Assembly: GCA_030247855.1 (NCBI GenBank)
Contig: JAPDRN010000004.1
Coordinates: 620,001-684,000, forward strand
Source: Knufia peltigerae
Lineage: Eukaryota > Ascomycota > Eurotiomycetes > Chaetothyriales > Trichomeriaceae
Length of the DNA stretch: 64,000 nt
Direction of reading: 5' to 3'
Below, piece by piece: positions 54,057 through 64,000 of this stretch. Made by a program: the position numbers and the translations under genes. The stretch's first letter is position 1, and each line of letters begins with the position of its first letter. Below the pieces are notes generated by a model. The model was given only the letters and a program-made list of their open reading frames with translations. It was not told the origin of the DNA and made no database searches.

Positions 54057-56224
54057 CTAAACGCGCGGTCGTTTTGCCTCAGGGCCTAAAGCCGCACGTT
54101 CCTCCCGTATTCGGATGGCCTCTGTCCCATCGTCGATCAGTGTCTCCTTGAACCAAGGATGCTTGAGAGCCTCCTTTGCAGTAATTCTTTGCTTGGGATC
54201 GTAGACGAAGATCTTCCTGAGTAAGTCGAGTAATTTCTTGTTGAAGGCAGTGTTTCCCGGGATAAACTCCTGCGAAAAGATCAGTATTGGTGAGTCAAAT
54301 CATGGCATGGGAAGCTCACATGTAAGTGTTTCATGGCTTTCACATATTTCCGTGAAGCCCTTGATGTCTCTTGGTTGGGATATTCTAACTTTCCTCGGGT
54401 AAAAAACTTGGATGCAGAATTGGCATTGGCACCACGGCCTCCGGAGCAAACTTGCTTTACGATTTTAGGGTCGATCTTCCCGTTACAGACCACTTCCATC
54501 ATGGCCAGATGCTCGAGATTATCGTGCGTCTGGAACAAGGCGTCTCCAGTAAAGAACTCGACAATGATGCACCCAATGCTCCAAATATCACAAGGAAAGC
54601 TCCACCCAAGCTGGAGGATGATTTCTGGCGCTCGGTAATGCCGCGTTGACACCACCGACGAATGGTATTCGTCATCAAAAGTGGCCGAGCCGAAATCTAT
54701 TAGTCGAATCTCGCTGTCAAGGAGGACCCTCCGCTGTCTGGCTGTCCTAGAGATTGTGTGCGATGACGATGGAATCGTCCGGTTGTAGGTAAAGGTCTGG
54801 TACGCATTGTGGACGAGGAGGATGTTTTCTGGTTTCAGATCGGTGTGGATCAGATTCAAATCATGCAAGACTGCTGATGTTAGCATCGCCTCAATATACC
54901 AACATGATATCACTCACACGCCACGCTTGTAAAGAGTTGACGAGCAAAGCTTTGTATTTGAGAGCTGGGAAAGGGAACAAAGCCGTTCCCCTTCAAAAAG
55001 TCGAAGACGCTCTGTCCCAATAAATCGGTGACGATACAGATGTGATTCCGAAAGTCAAAGGAGTCTCGCAGATGTATGCATTTGTTCCTATTGGGTCTGT
55101 CGTTTAGAGCCAGTGTCGAGAGAACTCGCAGCTCAATTCGAGAAGCATCACGATACTTCTGGACAGATCTGATAATCTTGACAGCACACTTTGTCTTTTT
55201 CTTCTTGTCGAATGCTTCGACGACCTTTCCAAAGGTGCCTTGACCCAGAAGCTTGATGATATCATCTAGAAACACGTCAATATAGAGATCAAAGTCTTGA
55301 TGAAAAGGCCTTACATCGATCAGTCAACGGCGTGTTAGAGGTAACGATATAGTGTCCATCGTCATCATCCACCTTTTGGTGTTTGTGCACAGTCTGCGAG
55401 CTTGTCAGCGAAATATTCAAAATTGAACAAGAAGAACGGAGACATACATCACGAATGACGGGAACATGGACGTCCGGAGCCTTTTTGGCGGGCTTGGGAG
55501 GGGGTATGTAGTCTGCGAATGCGTCTGTCGTCTCTTGCTGTCGTCTTTTGGCTTGGGCTCTCGTTTCTTTCTGTGGTTGTGCTCGTTTCCTTTTTTGCCC
55601 TGTCCTTACATCCTCGTAACTTGTGCTAGCAGGGTTGCTCCCGTACGACTCCAGTGAAGTAGGTGCTGTGATCGTTTGAAGGGATGTGGTTCGATCACCA
55701 GAATGGTAAGATGCTGCCGAAGACGTTGAACCGCCAAATTTCGCTGGATGTGTTGAATATGTCGGGCTATCTGTGTACTCGATCTCATATCCCTGGTCGA
55801 CCTTTCGTTTCCGAGTATTGGAGCCGTAAGCATCGGCCTGCTGCTGTTGGCCGGAGGCGTTGCCCGTGTGGTCAGGTTCTGGGCTGTCATCATCAATAAC
55901 TATGATTTCTTTCGGAACACCGTTCTTGTAAAATTCATTCCAATCAGGTTGTTTTCGGGGCTGGTTGTCTGGTAAAATCGAGGCAGCCTGGGAAGGTGCC
56001 ATGGACGACACGTTCGAAGGTGGCCTGTACGAGGCGGGAGATGGTTGTGGTCGTGGATATTGTGCAGCTGCTGGATATGAGTGATACGAAGTCGTCAGCC
56101 GCTGCGGTGCTGGCAGTGTGTTTGTTGCGGGGTATGGTAGCGCCGAGGGAGAATAAGGATTCTGATGAGAATAACCATAGTGAGCAGGGACGATAGTGGT
56201 TGCTATCGTAGAAGGAGTCGACAT
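54057..56224 (-). CDS. LAMMER (CLK-type) dual-specificity protein kinase
   Basis: The model is complement(join(54057..54269,54320..54870,54918..55265,55315..55393,55448..56224)), 655 aa; introns are 47-54 nt. The N-terminal about 260 residues are Ser/Tyr/Pro/Gln-rich with a basic KRKRAQPQ stretch. The kinase domain starts at YDIIKLLGQGTFGKVVEA (Gly loop), then CAVKIIR (ATP-binding Lys), HTDLKPEN (catalytic loop), DFGSATF and RAPEIIL. The diagnostic EHLAMMEVVCNGKI gives the family its name; the ending is DPKQRITAKEALKHPWF. LAMMER kinases phosphorylate SR-type splicing factors and regulate growth and development in fungi (Lkh1/Kns1/LkhA class). All exon joins keep conserved motifs. Start ATG 56224 (MSTPSTIA) is the first in-frame ATG after the promoter. 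Confidence 0.95.
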
Positions 56225-57919
56225 GGTTTTAGGGTCTTTCAGGTCTTGATGGTGGTGGAGACTGTCCGACAACGCAGGTGTTGTGGATTCGCGCCACAAA
56301 GCGCAGTTTGCAACATGCGAGTGCACACAAGAACAGTTTTCGCAAAAGTCGGCAAAGCTGGGATAGGAATATCGGATCTGGCAAGGCTGAAGGTGGCAGG
56401 GTTATCGATATAGGAGGAAAATCTCTGCCAGGAGCTGTGATCGGACAATAGTCGTTGAAGCGGCCGAGAGGTGAGGCAGTAAAATATGAATGAGGACCCG
56501 ACAAGGAGGACGTGCCTCTTATTGGGTCAGGCACACGCTCATAATTTTGTAGGAGCGACAACTACAGAGACTGGGAAAGAACAAAGTCGACAGTGAAGTG
56601 GTGAGAAGAATCAAGCCGTGTCGTGGGCAAGATAGAGGAAGAGTTCAGATCGGTTGACGTCGAAGGGTGCGAAGTCTTGACGACGACGGAGGACGTGGTA
56701 ACGAGTTAGCGAGTAGCGAGCACTGGGGCCGTGTGAGAGTTGACCAGCCTTGGGCGTAGGAGAAACCACTGCAGCCAAAGAAGGCCAGGGGAACCACAAG
56801 AGGCCCCAGAAGGCCGACCAAGCACCTAACTTAGCCGGAGCACTACTTATTGGGGCGCGAATCCAAGGCACGCCCAGGCGCTCCAGGCTCGCTGGGCATT
56901 TGTTTCTGCACCGCGACAGTCCTTGTGTCACCCGCGCGGATGTCTGTTTTTTCACCTTACGCACCCTTTTCTCCCCAGACCTTTTCTTAGACACGGAGAT
57001 TTCTGTCAACTCCCTAAATCAGTATTCGTCTATCCTTGTTCCTACTTGATTGCAACCTCGACCACTTCAGGCCTCCTGAAGGAAGCAGTATCACGTCCAC
57101 TTATTATTGCCGCAGTTGAAGGAACGGCATGCCACACCCACTTGGCCTGTTCAGAGACAGGGTCCGCTGCTTGCTCGAATCGCTGACGTGCTTCTCCGCG
57201 ACAATTTCTGCGTCTCCATGCTACCAACTCATTGGTCTACGGAGTATATGGTGGTGTTATGACGCCAGTGGCCAGTCAAACCACGGACTGAAGCCACCAT
57301 TCAGGGATTCAGTTACAGATGTTGATGGACAAAGGCTTGAATTGAAAATCGCGATTCCCTGTATATAATTCCGGCATGCCTCATACCTACTCCCTAGCTG
57401 AATCTACTGTAGAGGTACGGAGTTTGCCAGAACAGCTCCCTCTCCTTACCAAGACTGTCCATTTGCATGCTCGGCAATTTGAGAGGAAAAATCGGAATGA
57501 TGTGCTTCCGCTACCACACTGTTGCACGCCTCACCATTCGTCTTTCTCCCCAACTACGCAATCACGCCTTGAGCATGGAGATAAAAAGACCCCGGTTACC
57601 CGAATCGCGAAATCACCGACGCCAGGTCCGCTTTTCACTGATAAAAACAGGATAGCCATGGGAAATAGGCTCTGGCTATCTCACGTTGTCAAGTCTACTC
57701 AGCCTGACGTGTATCAAAAAGGACTCGTCAAGATATCCATAACATGCGATGCCCTCCAGCCGTATTCAGAATGCCTCCCATGCAATGTCGCTAGCCCTAA
57801 TTCCGTGCAAGACTTGCATATTTTTGCTGATTTGTTATCTTACAATAGGCCTGTCTTGCCACCCGACCATGATATATCACTAGCATCATGGTTAAAAATC
57901 TAGAAATGCATGTCAAGAA
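56225..57919. other. Intergenic: kinase promoter and taf4 3' flank
   Basis: A 132-codon minus-strand open frame (56611-57009) is Arg/Ser/Pro-rich without a domain and lies in the probable kinase leader, so it is not called. A TACGGAGTA motif occurs at 57238-57246. Confidence 0.45.
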
Positions 57920-59693
57920 TTATTTCTCTGGCAGGTTCAGACCTCGTAGATAAGATCTCGAATTCCGGCCATCCCCTTCCAGAACAAGAAACACGTCGCG
58001 AGCTTGTATCTTGGGATCCTTTTCCTCGTCCCATTGCCCAAGTTGTTTGTCTTTTGAAACCGCGCGAGCTCGATCAGGACCCGGAGTACCAGCAGTAGAC
58101 GCAGTGGTGGAAAGCGCAGGTCTCCCAGGAGTCATCGCAGGGCTTGCCCCGCTGCCCTTCATCCAGTCGTAAGTTCTCTGCTTCTTGCTGCCGAAGCCCT
58201 TACCCAGGAGACCTGAGAAGGCCATCCGTGCTGCCTCGTTTGCAGACTTGTGCTGCTGTTGTTCGGAGAATTTGGACTCCGCCAACTTTCTCTCTTTCTT
58301 GGTCGTCTTCTTGTCTGACTCCAATGCTGCAACCGCCGCGGCCTCTGCTGCGGCATCCGCTGAAGGCGTTCCGACTGTTCCATCAGCGTTTGTGGCTGTT
58401 TTCCGCTTTAATCGTTTTGCCTTCCGAGCTTCTTCGATAGCTCGTTCAGCCTGCGAGCTCTTGTCGAAAACATCGACCAACCGGACAGGAACTGGTACCT
58501 GATCTGCTGAGAATGACGGCTCACTGTTGGCCTGTGAATGAGTGCCTAGAGATTGGTTAGCGATTGACAAGGGATAACTATATACAGTACTCACGCTTCA
58601 GGCTGGTGCTGCCCGCTGGACTTGACGCACCATCAAGGGCCTCATTCAGCGGTTTCGCCACAGTTGCTAGATCTTGCCATTCATCCGGAACCTTTCCCTT
58701 CGAATGTTGTTGTCTTTCTTGAGATATCCTTGCCGAGGCACTCACGACACCAGTCAACCGTGCTTTTGTCGCCAGACTAATGACCTTCATGATATCAGAC
58801 AGTCGCTCTCCCTTCGCTCCTGTGTCAAGAATAGCTTGTCCCTTGTCAATAACACGAGACGAGCCCTCAAGACCATTCACCCGCACGGTTGGAGGCGGGG
58901 CATGCTTTTGGGTGTTAACCAAAACGCCCGATTGCGGATCGACCAGGTGTTCGGTGATGCTGATAGTGCGAATCTTGTCGTTCAAAGCACCACCGAGCAG
59001 GAACATGTCCCAGAGCGGATGTTGACTATGACGAGAAGCCTCCCAATCTGCCCGCTCTTCATCTCTTCGCTTCAACTCCTCCGGAGAAGGCTGATATATT
59101 TGAGCTTGGTTCTCCGTCCCGGATTGTCCCTGTGCAGTGGCATTTCCCGAGCCCCCAGTTTCTCCTGCGTTTAATGAGTTTACATGATAGTGGAATCCTG
59201 CCGCTTGCGGTTGGGATGCTGGGCGTGGCGTTGACGATCCATAATAGTCAGGCCTCACAAGCATTCTCGCCTCTTCTTCGATATTGATCCCCGTACCAGA
59301 CAAAATGTCTTCGTAGTTTCGATCTTCCGCTTTGTCACTGGGCCTCTGCGGGGGTGGCATCAGCCCTTGTCTTTGATTCGGGGGTGCGGTTCCGTTCATC
59401 TGTACATTTCCACCAGGAGTCGTAGGTTGGCCGGATGGTGTTGGAGGATAACTTTGAGGAGAGAAGGGAGATTGGGTATCGGGCGAAAGACGAGGACGCT
59501 TCGCCGCTGGAGGTTGATTGTACGCTTGAGGTGAGAATTGTTGAGGCGACGGTGAAGAGTAATTCATGGCTAGTTGCGGAGACTGAGGACCGAGAGGACT
59601 GGGTCTGCCGTTGGTGCCCGCGAAATCGCGCTGGAAGGGACTCTGTGTCTGAGGTAAAGGAGGCCGCGCAGGTGGCGGTTGCGATTGAGCCAT
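57920..59693 (-). CDS. taf4: TFIID subunit 4 (Taf4)
   Basis: The model is complement(join(57920..58545,58595..59693)), 574 aa, with a 49-nt phase-1 intron. Taf4 pairs with Taf12 through a histone-like fold within TFIID. Residues 1-120 are Pro/Gln/Ser-rich. The TAF4 domain runs from about 128 to the C-terminus: DRNYEDILSGTGINIEEEARML, HPLWDMFLLGGALNDKIRTI, RVIDKGQAILDTGAKGERLSDIMKVISLATKARL, then exon 2 with EEARKAKRLKRK, NEAARMAFSGL and the terminal block ARDVFLVLEGDGRNSRSYLRGL. The final block is conserved in fungal Taf4. It is divergent from ysh1, with 568 bp between starts. Confidence 0.94.
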
Positions 59694-60261
59694 GATGTTT
59701 GAGATGGAATCGTGTTAGTCGACGCGCAAAGATGAATTCCACCAAGCCGTTTGTCTTGCTCTCTGCTTTCCGAGTGAGCGCAATTCCACGCTCAACCTCC
59801 GCCTTGAGCCTAGCATGCCTGTGTGGATAATGTCGACATCCGGGAGAAATGACCAAGGGACTCGATGTCGTATGCGCTGGTAAGATGGTAGACGGCTGTG
59901 ATGTTGGGTGATGATGGGATGGATTTGCTACGATGCCCGCGCAGGCGACTACTCTTTGTTCAAGATGTGGCACGTGATCCGCCATGACACGCTAGTCAAA
60001 ATTCCAGTCATTTGAATGTTGAACAATAGGCGCAGGTTGCACTGCACGACTTCCCACTTTCCTCACGTTCGCTTTCGCGTTCCTTCCCATCTAACAACAA
60101 CGTCTATTGCGTTTCATGATTGCCAATATCAACATGACTGCATGCTCTGGATTCGTTCGCCATTACAAGAATTGAGATACTATCATCCGAACCTCGTCTC
60201 GTGTGCTTGCGAATCCGCCCATCTATCGTCTATCACTGAGAACAGTAGTGAAGCTGGTAGA
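59694..60261. promoter_or_regulatory. Divergent taf4/ysh1 promoter region
   Basis: It lies between two outward-facing genes for RNA polymerase II initiation and mRNA 3' processing. An ATG at 60016 opens a frame in phase with ysh1 exon 1, which could give an N-terminally extended form, but family alignment favours 60262. Confidence 0.5.
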
Positions 60262-63159
60262 ATGGCGACCAAACGAAAAGCCGCCGCAATGGCCTCTGCT
60301 GAAGACGATGAGCCGGTCGATCCCTCAGATGAACTCGTCTTTATTGGCCTGGGTGGGTGTCAAGAGGTTGGCCGATCATGTCATATTCTGCAGTACAAGG
60401 GAAAAACAGTCATGGTGAGATTCGATACAGCTCTACCTTAAATTCGTGCTGACAAGACTGTAGCTCGATGCTGGCATGCACACTGGCCGCGAGGGAATGT
60501 CCGCCATGCCCTATTTTGACGATTTTGATCTCAGCACTGTGGATATTCTGTTGATCAGCCAGTAGGTGACCATTTCCTTGCTTGTCATGGCGTTCGCTTC
60601 TTCTGGATGCAAAGGTATCTTGTGTTTTATGAGCATGGCCATTTGCCCTCAGTGATTGAATACACGGATTCGTGGCGATGGGATTCTGGGATGGACTCTC
60701 CCTTGGCCTGTATCTTTAGGCAGTTATCAATACAATATTGTTCAGCCACGATCCCTCTATCTTCCCGTTGATCTCTGTTTGCACAATCCCTCGACATGCC
60801 ACATGATCCTCCTGATAGATTTGCCACATTTTCTGCGACCCTTTGCTAACCGCCTGTGTTGTACAGTTTCCATCTCGACCATGCAGCTGCTCTTCCTTAT
60901 GTGCTCGCAAAGACTGATTTTAAAGGCAGAGTCTTCATGACACATCCTACAAAAGCCATCTATAAGTGGCTCATTCAAGATTCAGTGCGAGTGAGCAATA
61001 CTTCTTCAACATCGGATCAGAGAACTTCATTATATACCGAGGCCGATCATATATCAACACTTCCTCAGATTGAAACAATTGACTTTTACACCACACATAC
61101 GGTATCTGGGGTCAGGATCACACCATATCCTGCTGGCCATGTCCTCGGAGCCGCAATGTTCTTGATTAATATTGCTGGACTCAATGTTTTCTTCACTGCC
61201 GATTATTCCAGGGAACAAGATCGCCATCTTGTTGCAGCTGAAGTGCCAAATACAGCCACCGTGGGCAAGATTGATGTCCTCATTACCGAATCCACCTTCG
61301 GTATATCAAGTGCTCCACCTCGTGCAGAAAGGGAGGCCGCCTTACTCAAGGCCATCTCCAACGTTCTCAACCGCGGGGGCAAGGTCTTAATGCCTGTATT
61401 CGCTCTCGGTCGGGCGCAAGAACTTTTGCTTATCTTAGAGGACTACTGGCAACGACATCCAGAGTTGCAAAAAATCCCAATTTATTACACGGGAAACACT
61501 GCACGAAAATGCATGGTTGTGTATCAAACATACATCAATGCGATGAATGATAATATCAAAAGGATATTCCGAGAACGTATGGCAGAAGCAGAAGCAGCCG
61601 GCAATGCCAAAGGAGTCAGCGCTGGTCCGTGGGATTTCCGGTTTGTTCGAAGTCTGCGGAACCTGGATAGATTTGATGATGTGGGCGGATGCGTTATGCT
61701 AGCCTCACCAGGTATGCTCCAGTCAGGAATGTCTCGAATATTGCTAGAGCGGTGGGCTCCTGATCCAAGAAACGGGGTGGTCATGACTGGTTATAACGTC
61801 GAGGGCACCATGGCCAAGACAATCCTAGCGGAACCAGAAATGATCCCGGCCATCATGAGTGGTGGTCATACCGGTGTTGGACAGACGATGGGTCGAAAGA
61901 CCAGAGACGAAGACGCAGCAGTGATGATCCCGCGGCGGTGTACAGTGGAGGAGTTCCAGTTCGCAGCACATGTTACTGGTGTGGAAAATGTTGAGTTCAT
62001 TGAGCAAGTGGCCTCCCCTCATGTTATTTTGGTCCACGGCGAACGATATCAAGCAGCCAGGTTGAGATCAAGATTACTAGACCTCAATTCTCGAAGGCTG
62101 GCGAGCAACCCGAACGCTCAACCGACCAAGGTCTACAGCCCGGAGAATGGAGCCGAGATCAAGATACCGTTTCGAAAGGATAAAATGGCGAAGGTGGTCG
62201 GCAAACTTGCACAGATTCCACCTCCGAGTTCGACCACAGACGATTCTAGGGTCGTTAGTGGTGTCCTGGTCCAGAACGGCTTCAAACTGAGTCTGATGGC
62301 ACCTGAAGATCTCCGAGAGTATGCTGGCCTCACAACTACGACCATATTGTGCCGACAACATATCACTCTTGCAGCAGCGGGTATTGAACTTATTCGATGG
62401 GCACTCGAGGGTACATTCGGTAGTATTGAGGAAGTAGGCGAAGTCAAGCCTGAAGTCAATGGTCACACGGACTCGCTCAGCAAGCAGAACGGTGTCAAGG
62501 ACGAAGAAGAAGCCGACGAAGAGATCGTGACGGAGCCACAACGAACCTTCCTCATCATGGGTTGCGTAACCCTCAAATGGTCAGGGCGACAAAAAGAAAT
62601 CGAGTTGGAGTGGGAAGGTAACACAATGAACGACGGGATCGCAGACGCCGTCATGGCTGTATTGATGACCGTGGAAAGCAGTCCTGCAGCGGTCAAGTAC
62701 TCATCATCAAAAAGTGGACACAGCCACGTGCATGAGCACAATAGCTTCCCTCGTAACGAGCACAAGAGTATCAGCACAGAGGACAGATTCTCCCGACTCT
62801 GTATGTTTCTTGAAGAGCAATTCGGAGACAATGTCACACCAGTCGAGAAACCCAAAGTCTCGTTTCAGCCGGACAGCAAGACAAACGATGCCCAGGCTGA
62901 AGATGAAACATCAGATGAAGACCTTGAAAGTGCTGAGATGGCAGACCGAGCAAGGCTTGCTGCTATGGGGATACCAGTTCCAGGGCTGGAAATTCGTGTC
63001 GACAAGAACGTGGCAAAGCTCTGGTTGGAAAACTTGGACGTTGAATGCGGCAATGCCGTGCTACGAGATCGGGTCAAGGCCGTCGTCGAAAGAGCCGTCG
63101 AGACTATTGCTCCATTGTGGGCGAACCAGACACAACATGCAAAGGCACAAACTGCTTGA
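60262..63159 (+). CDS. ysh1: mRNA 3'-end processing endonuclease (CPSF73/Ysh1)
   Basis: The model is join(60262..60414,60464..60561,60867..63159), 847 aa. It is the zinc-dependent nuclease that cuts pre-mRNA at the poly(A) site in the nuclear cleavage and polyadenylation factor. The metallo-beta-lactamase fold shows LVFIGLGGCQEVGRSCHI, LDAGMH, and HFHLDH (residues 84-89), whose first His is created by splicing CA to T across intron 2. Then come the TPYPAGHVLGAA block, TADYSREQDRHL, the beta-CASP segment VLMPVFALGRAQELLLIL, and VILVHGE. The C-terminal region has an acidic linker (DEEEADEEIVTEP) and the CTD that binds the partner subunit. Introns are 49 and 305 nt. Confidence 0.96.
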
Positions 63160-63847
63160 AAGAAAGCCATCAGCATTAGACGATCGATTGTTTCCCAATC
63201 AACGCTGACCCACCGTGGACAATGATCCGTCATCGATTTGCCGAGCCCATAGGTACCAAAGTTGTTCCTTTGTGCTGTACGAGTACTCCGCAACTGTGCT
63301 CACTCACTTCAACGGCAATATGAGTTACTCGTACTCCGTACCTCGTACTGAGGCGAATGACTCTCCACTCCACAGCTTAGACGTCTTTTTTTGCGGGGGA
63401 AAGCATGTCCACTAATAAGCTTACAATTGCCGGTTCGCCCAGACCTTGTCAGTTCGGTCGTGCATGACAAGGAACTCGACGAGTCAGACCACAATCACAC
63501 CTCGGTAGGGAGCACAAGAAGCGTAGTATACGAGATCTTAACAAAAGATCTTTACCCGAGAGGGGGCTTTTGTAGAACTACTACTACATATATATGTATG
63601 ATGATATTATTCCTACCCTGATGCGTGTTAATAGTTGACGTATGTTATAACAATATCAGTACCTCATCTCTTTGCACATTATATTTCACATCTTGATTGT
63701 TTGGTGTGTGTGTGTGTTTTTTTTTGTTTTTGTTCTGGCTGCTTGACAAGATTGTCTTCTATCTCTATCTTGGACCCTGCGAATCATACTATTCATCCAC
63801 CAGGTTTGCAGGCAGAGGGCGCGTCCCCAGCCAAAGTAAGGGAAAAC
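63160..63847. other. Intergenic region before the terminal SDR gene
   Basis: No gene supported. It contains TACTCCGTA at 63332-63340 and a TG/T-rich tract at 63702-63730 in the likely leader of the next gene. Confidence 0.45.
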
Positions 63848-64000
63848 ATGAAGACTGCCATTGTCACAGGTATGAACGAAACCGAATTCCCTCTGCGCCA
63901 TTGGTAGACTTGTAAAATTGACGTCTTGTCTGCTATCCCCAAAAAGGTGGTTGTTCGGGAATCGGTTTGGGTCTAGTGAAACATTTACTGTCCAAACAAC
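63848..64000 (+). CDS. Short-chain dehydrogenase/reductase, 5' part only (cut by window end)
   Basis: The model is join(63848..63869,63947..>64000). Exon 1 is MKTAIVT plus one base; the 77-nt intron runs GTATGA..AAG. The join gives TGGCSGIGLGLVKHL, the Rossmann TGxxxGIG NAD(P)-binding signature of short-chain dehydrogenases at its normal place near the N-terminus. The rest lies beyond the window, so the substrate is unknown. Confidence 0.82.

Noticed and set aside
56611..57009. 132-codon minus-strand ORF upstream of the kinase
   Set aside because: Low-complexity Arg/Ser/Pro frame in the probable kinase leader; no domain or splice support.
60016..60261. N-terminal extension of ysh1 from ATG 60016
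   Set aside because: In frame, but fungal Ysh1 proteins begin like the sequence at 60262 (MATKRKAAAM); the extra residues look like untranslated leader.

Overview
This 64 kb window is nuclear DNA of a filamentous ascomycete (Pezizomycotina), most likely Eurotiomycetes. Genes on both strands carry short introns (mostly 45-120 nt) with GT..AG ends and CTNAC-like branch points. They encode typically fungal families: Clr5-ankyrin, Zn(II)2Cys6 factor, CorA-like transporter, LAMMER kinase, fungal carboxylesterase. I see no rRNA, tRNA, CRISPR array or intact transposon. All gene models were built by eye by joining exons in phase; none is confirmed by transcripts.

Layout. 1-8.4 kb: a GlcNAc-induced Gig1-like protein (-), nicotinamidase Pnc1 (-) divergent from TFIIA large subunit Toa1 (+), and a Bap31/Yet3-type ER protein (+). 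8.4-17.4 kb: a secreted type-B carboxylesterase (+), a CorA-like magnesium transporter (-), an unusual nucleoside-phosphorylase-like/Nudix fusion (+) and a proline-rich unknown (-). 17.4-26.7 kb is gene-poor and holds a FYVE-finger protein (+), splicing factor Prp18 (-) and a possible small membrane protein (-). 26.7-30.3 kb: a Clr5-ankyrin locus (+) interrupted by an in-frame TAA. 30.3-41.5 kb: a glutathione S-transferase (-), a Zn(II)2Cys6 transcription factor (-) with a 15-nt microexon, a large unknown coiled-coil protein (-), a small acidic protein (-) and a Tim17-like membrane protein (+). 43-51.7 kb: a double-cNMP/F-box/LRR protein (+), adenine deaminase Aah1 (+) and a large alpha/beta-hydrolase (-). 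54-64 kb: a LAMMER kinase (-), TFIID subunit Taf4 (-) divergent from the CPSF73/Ysh1 nuclease (+), and the first codons of a short-chain dehydrogenase (+) cut by the window end.

Most genes are housekeeping and do not form an obvious cluster, although several serve RNA polymerase II transcription and RNA processing (Toa1, Taf4, Ysh1, Prp18, LAMMER kinase). The accessory part is 10.9-30.3 kb. Its most unusual items are the phosphorylase-like/Nudix fusion, which lies divergent from the CorA-like transporter, and the ankyrin locus whose reading frame continues through a stop codon.
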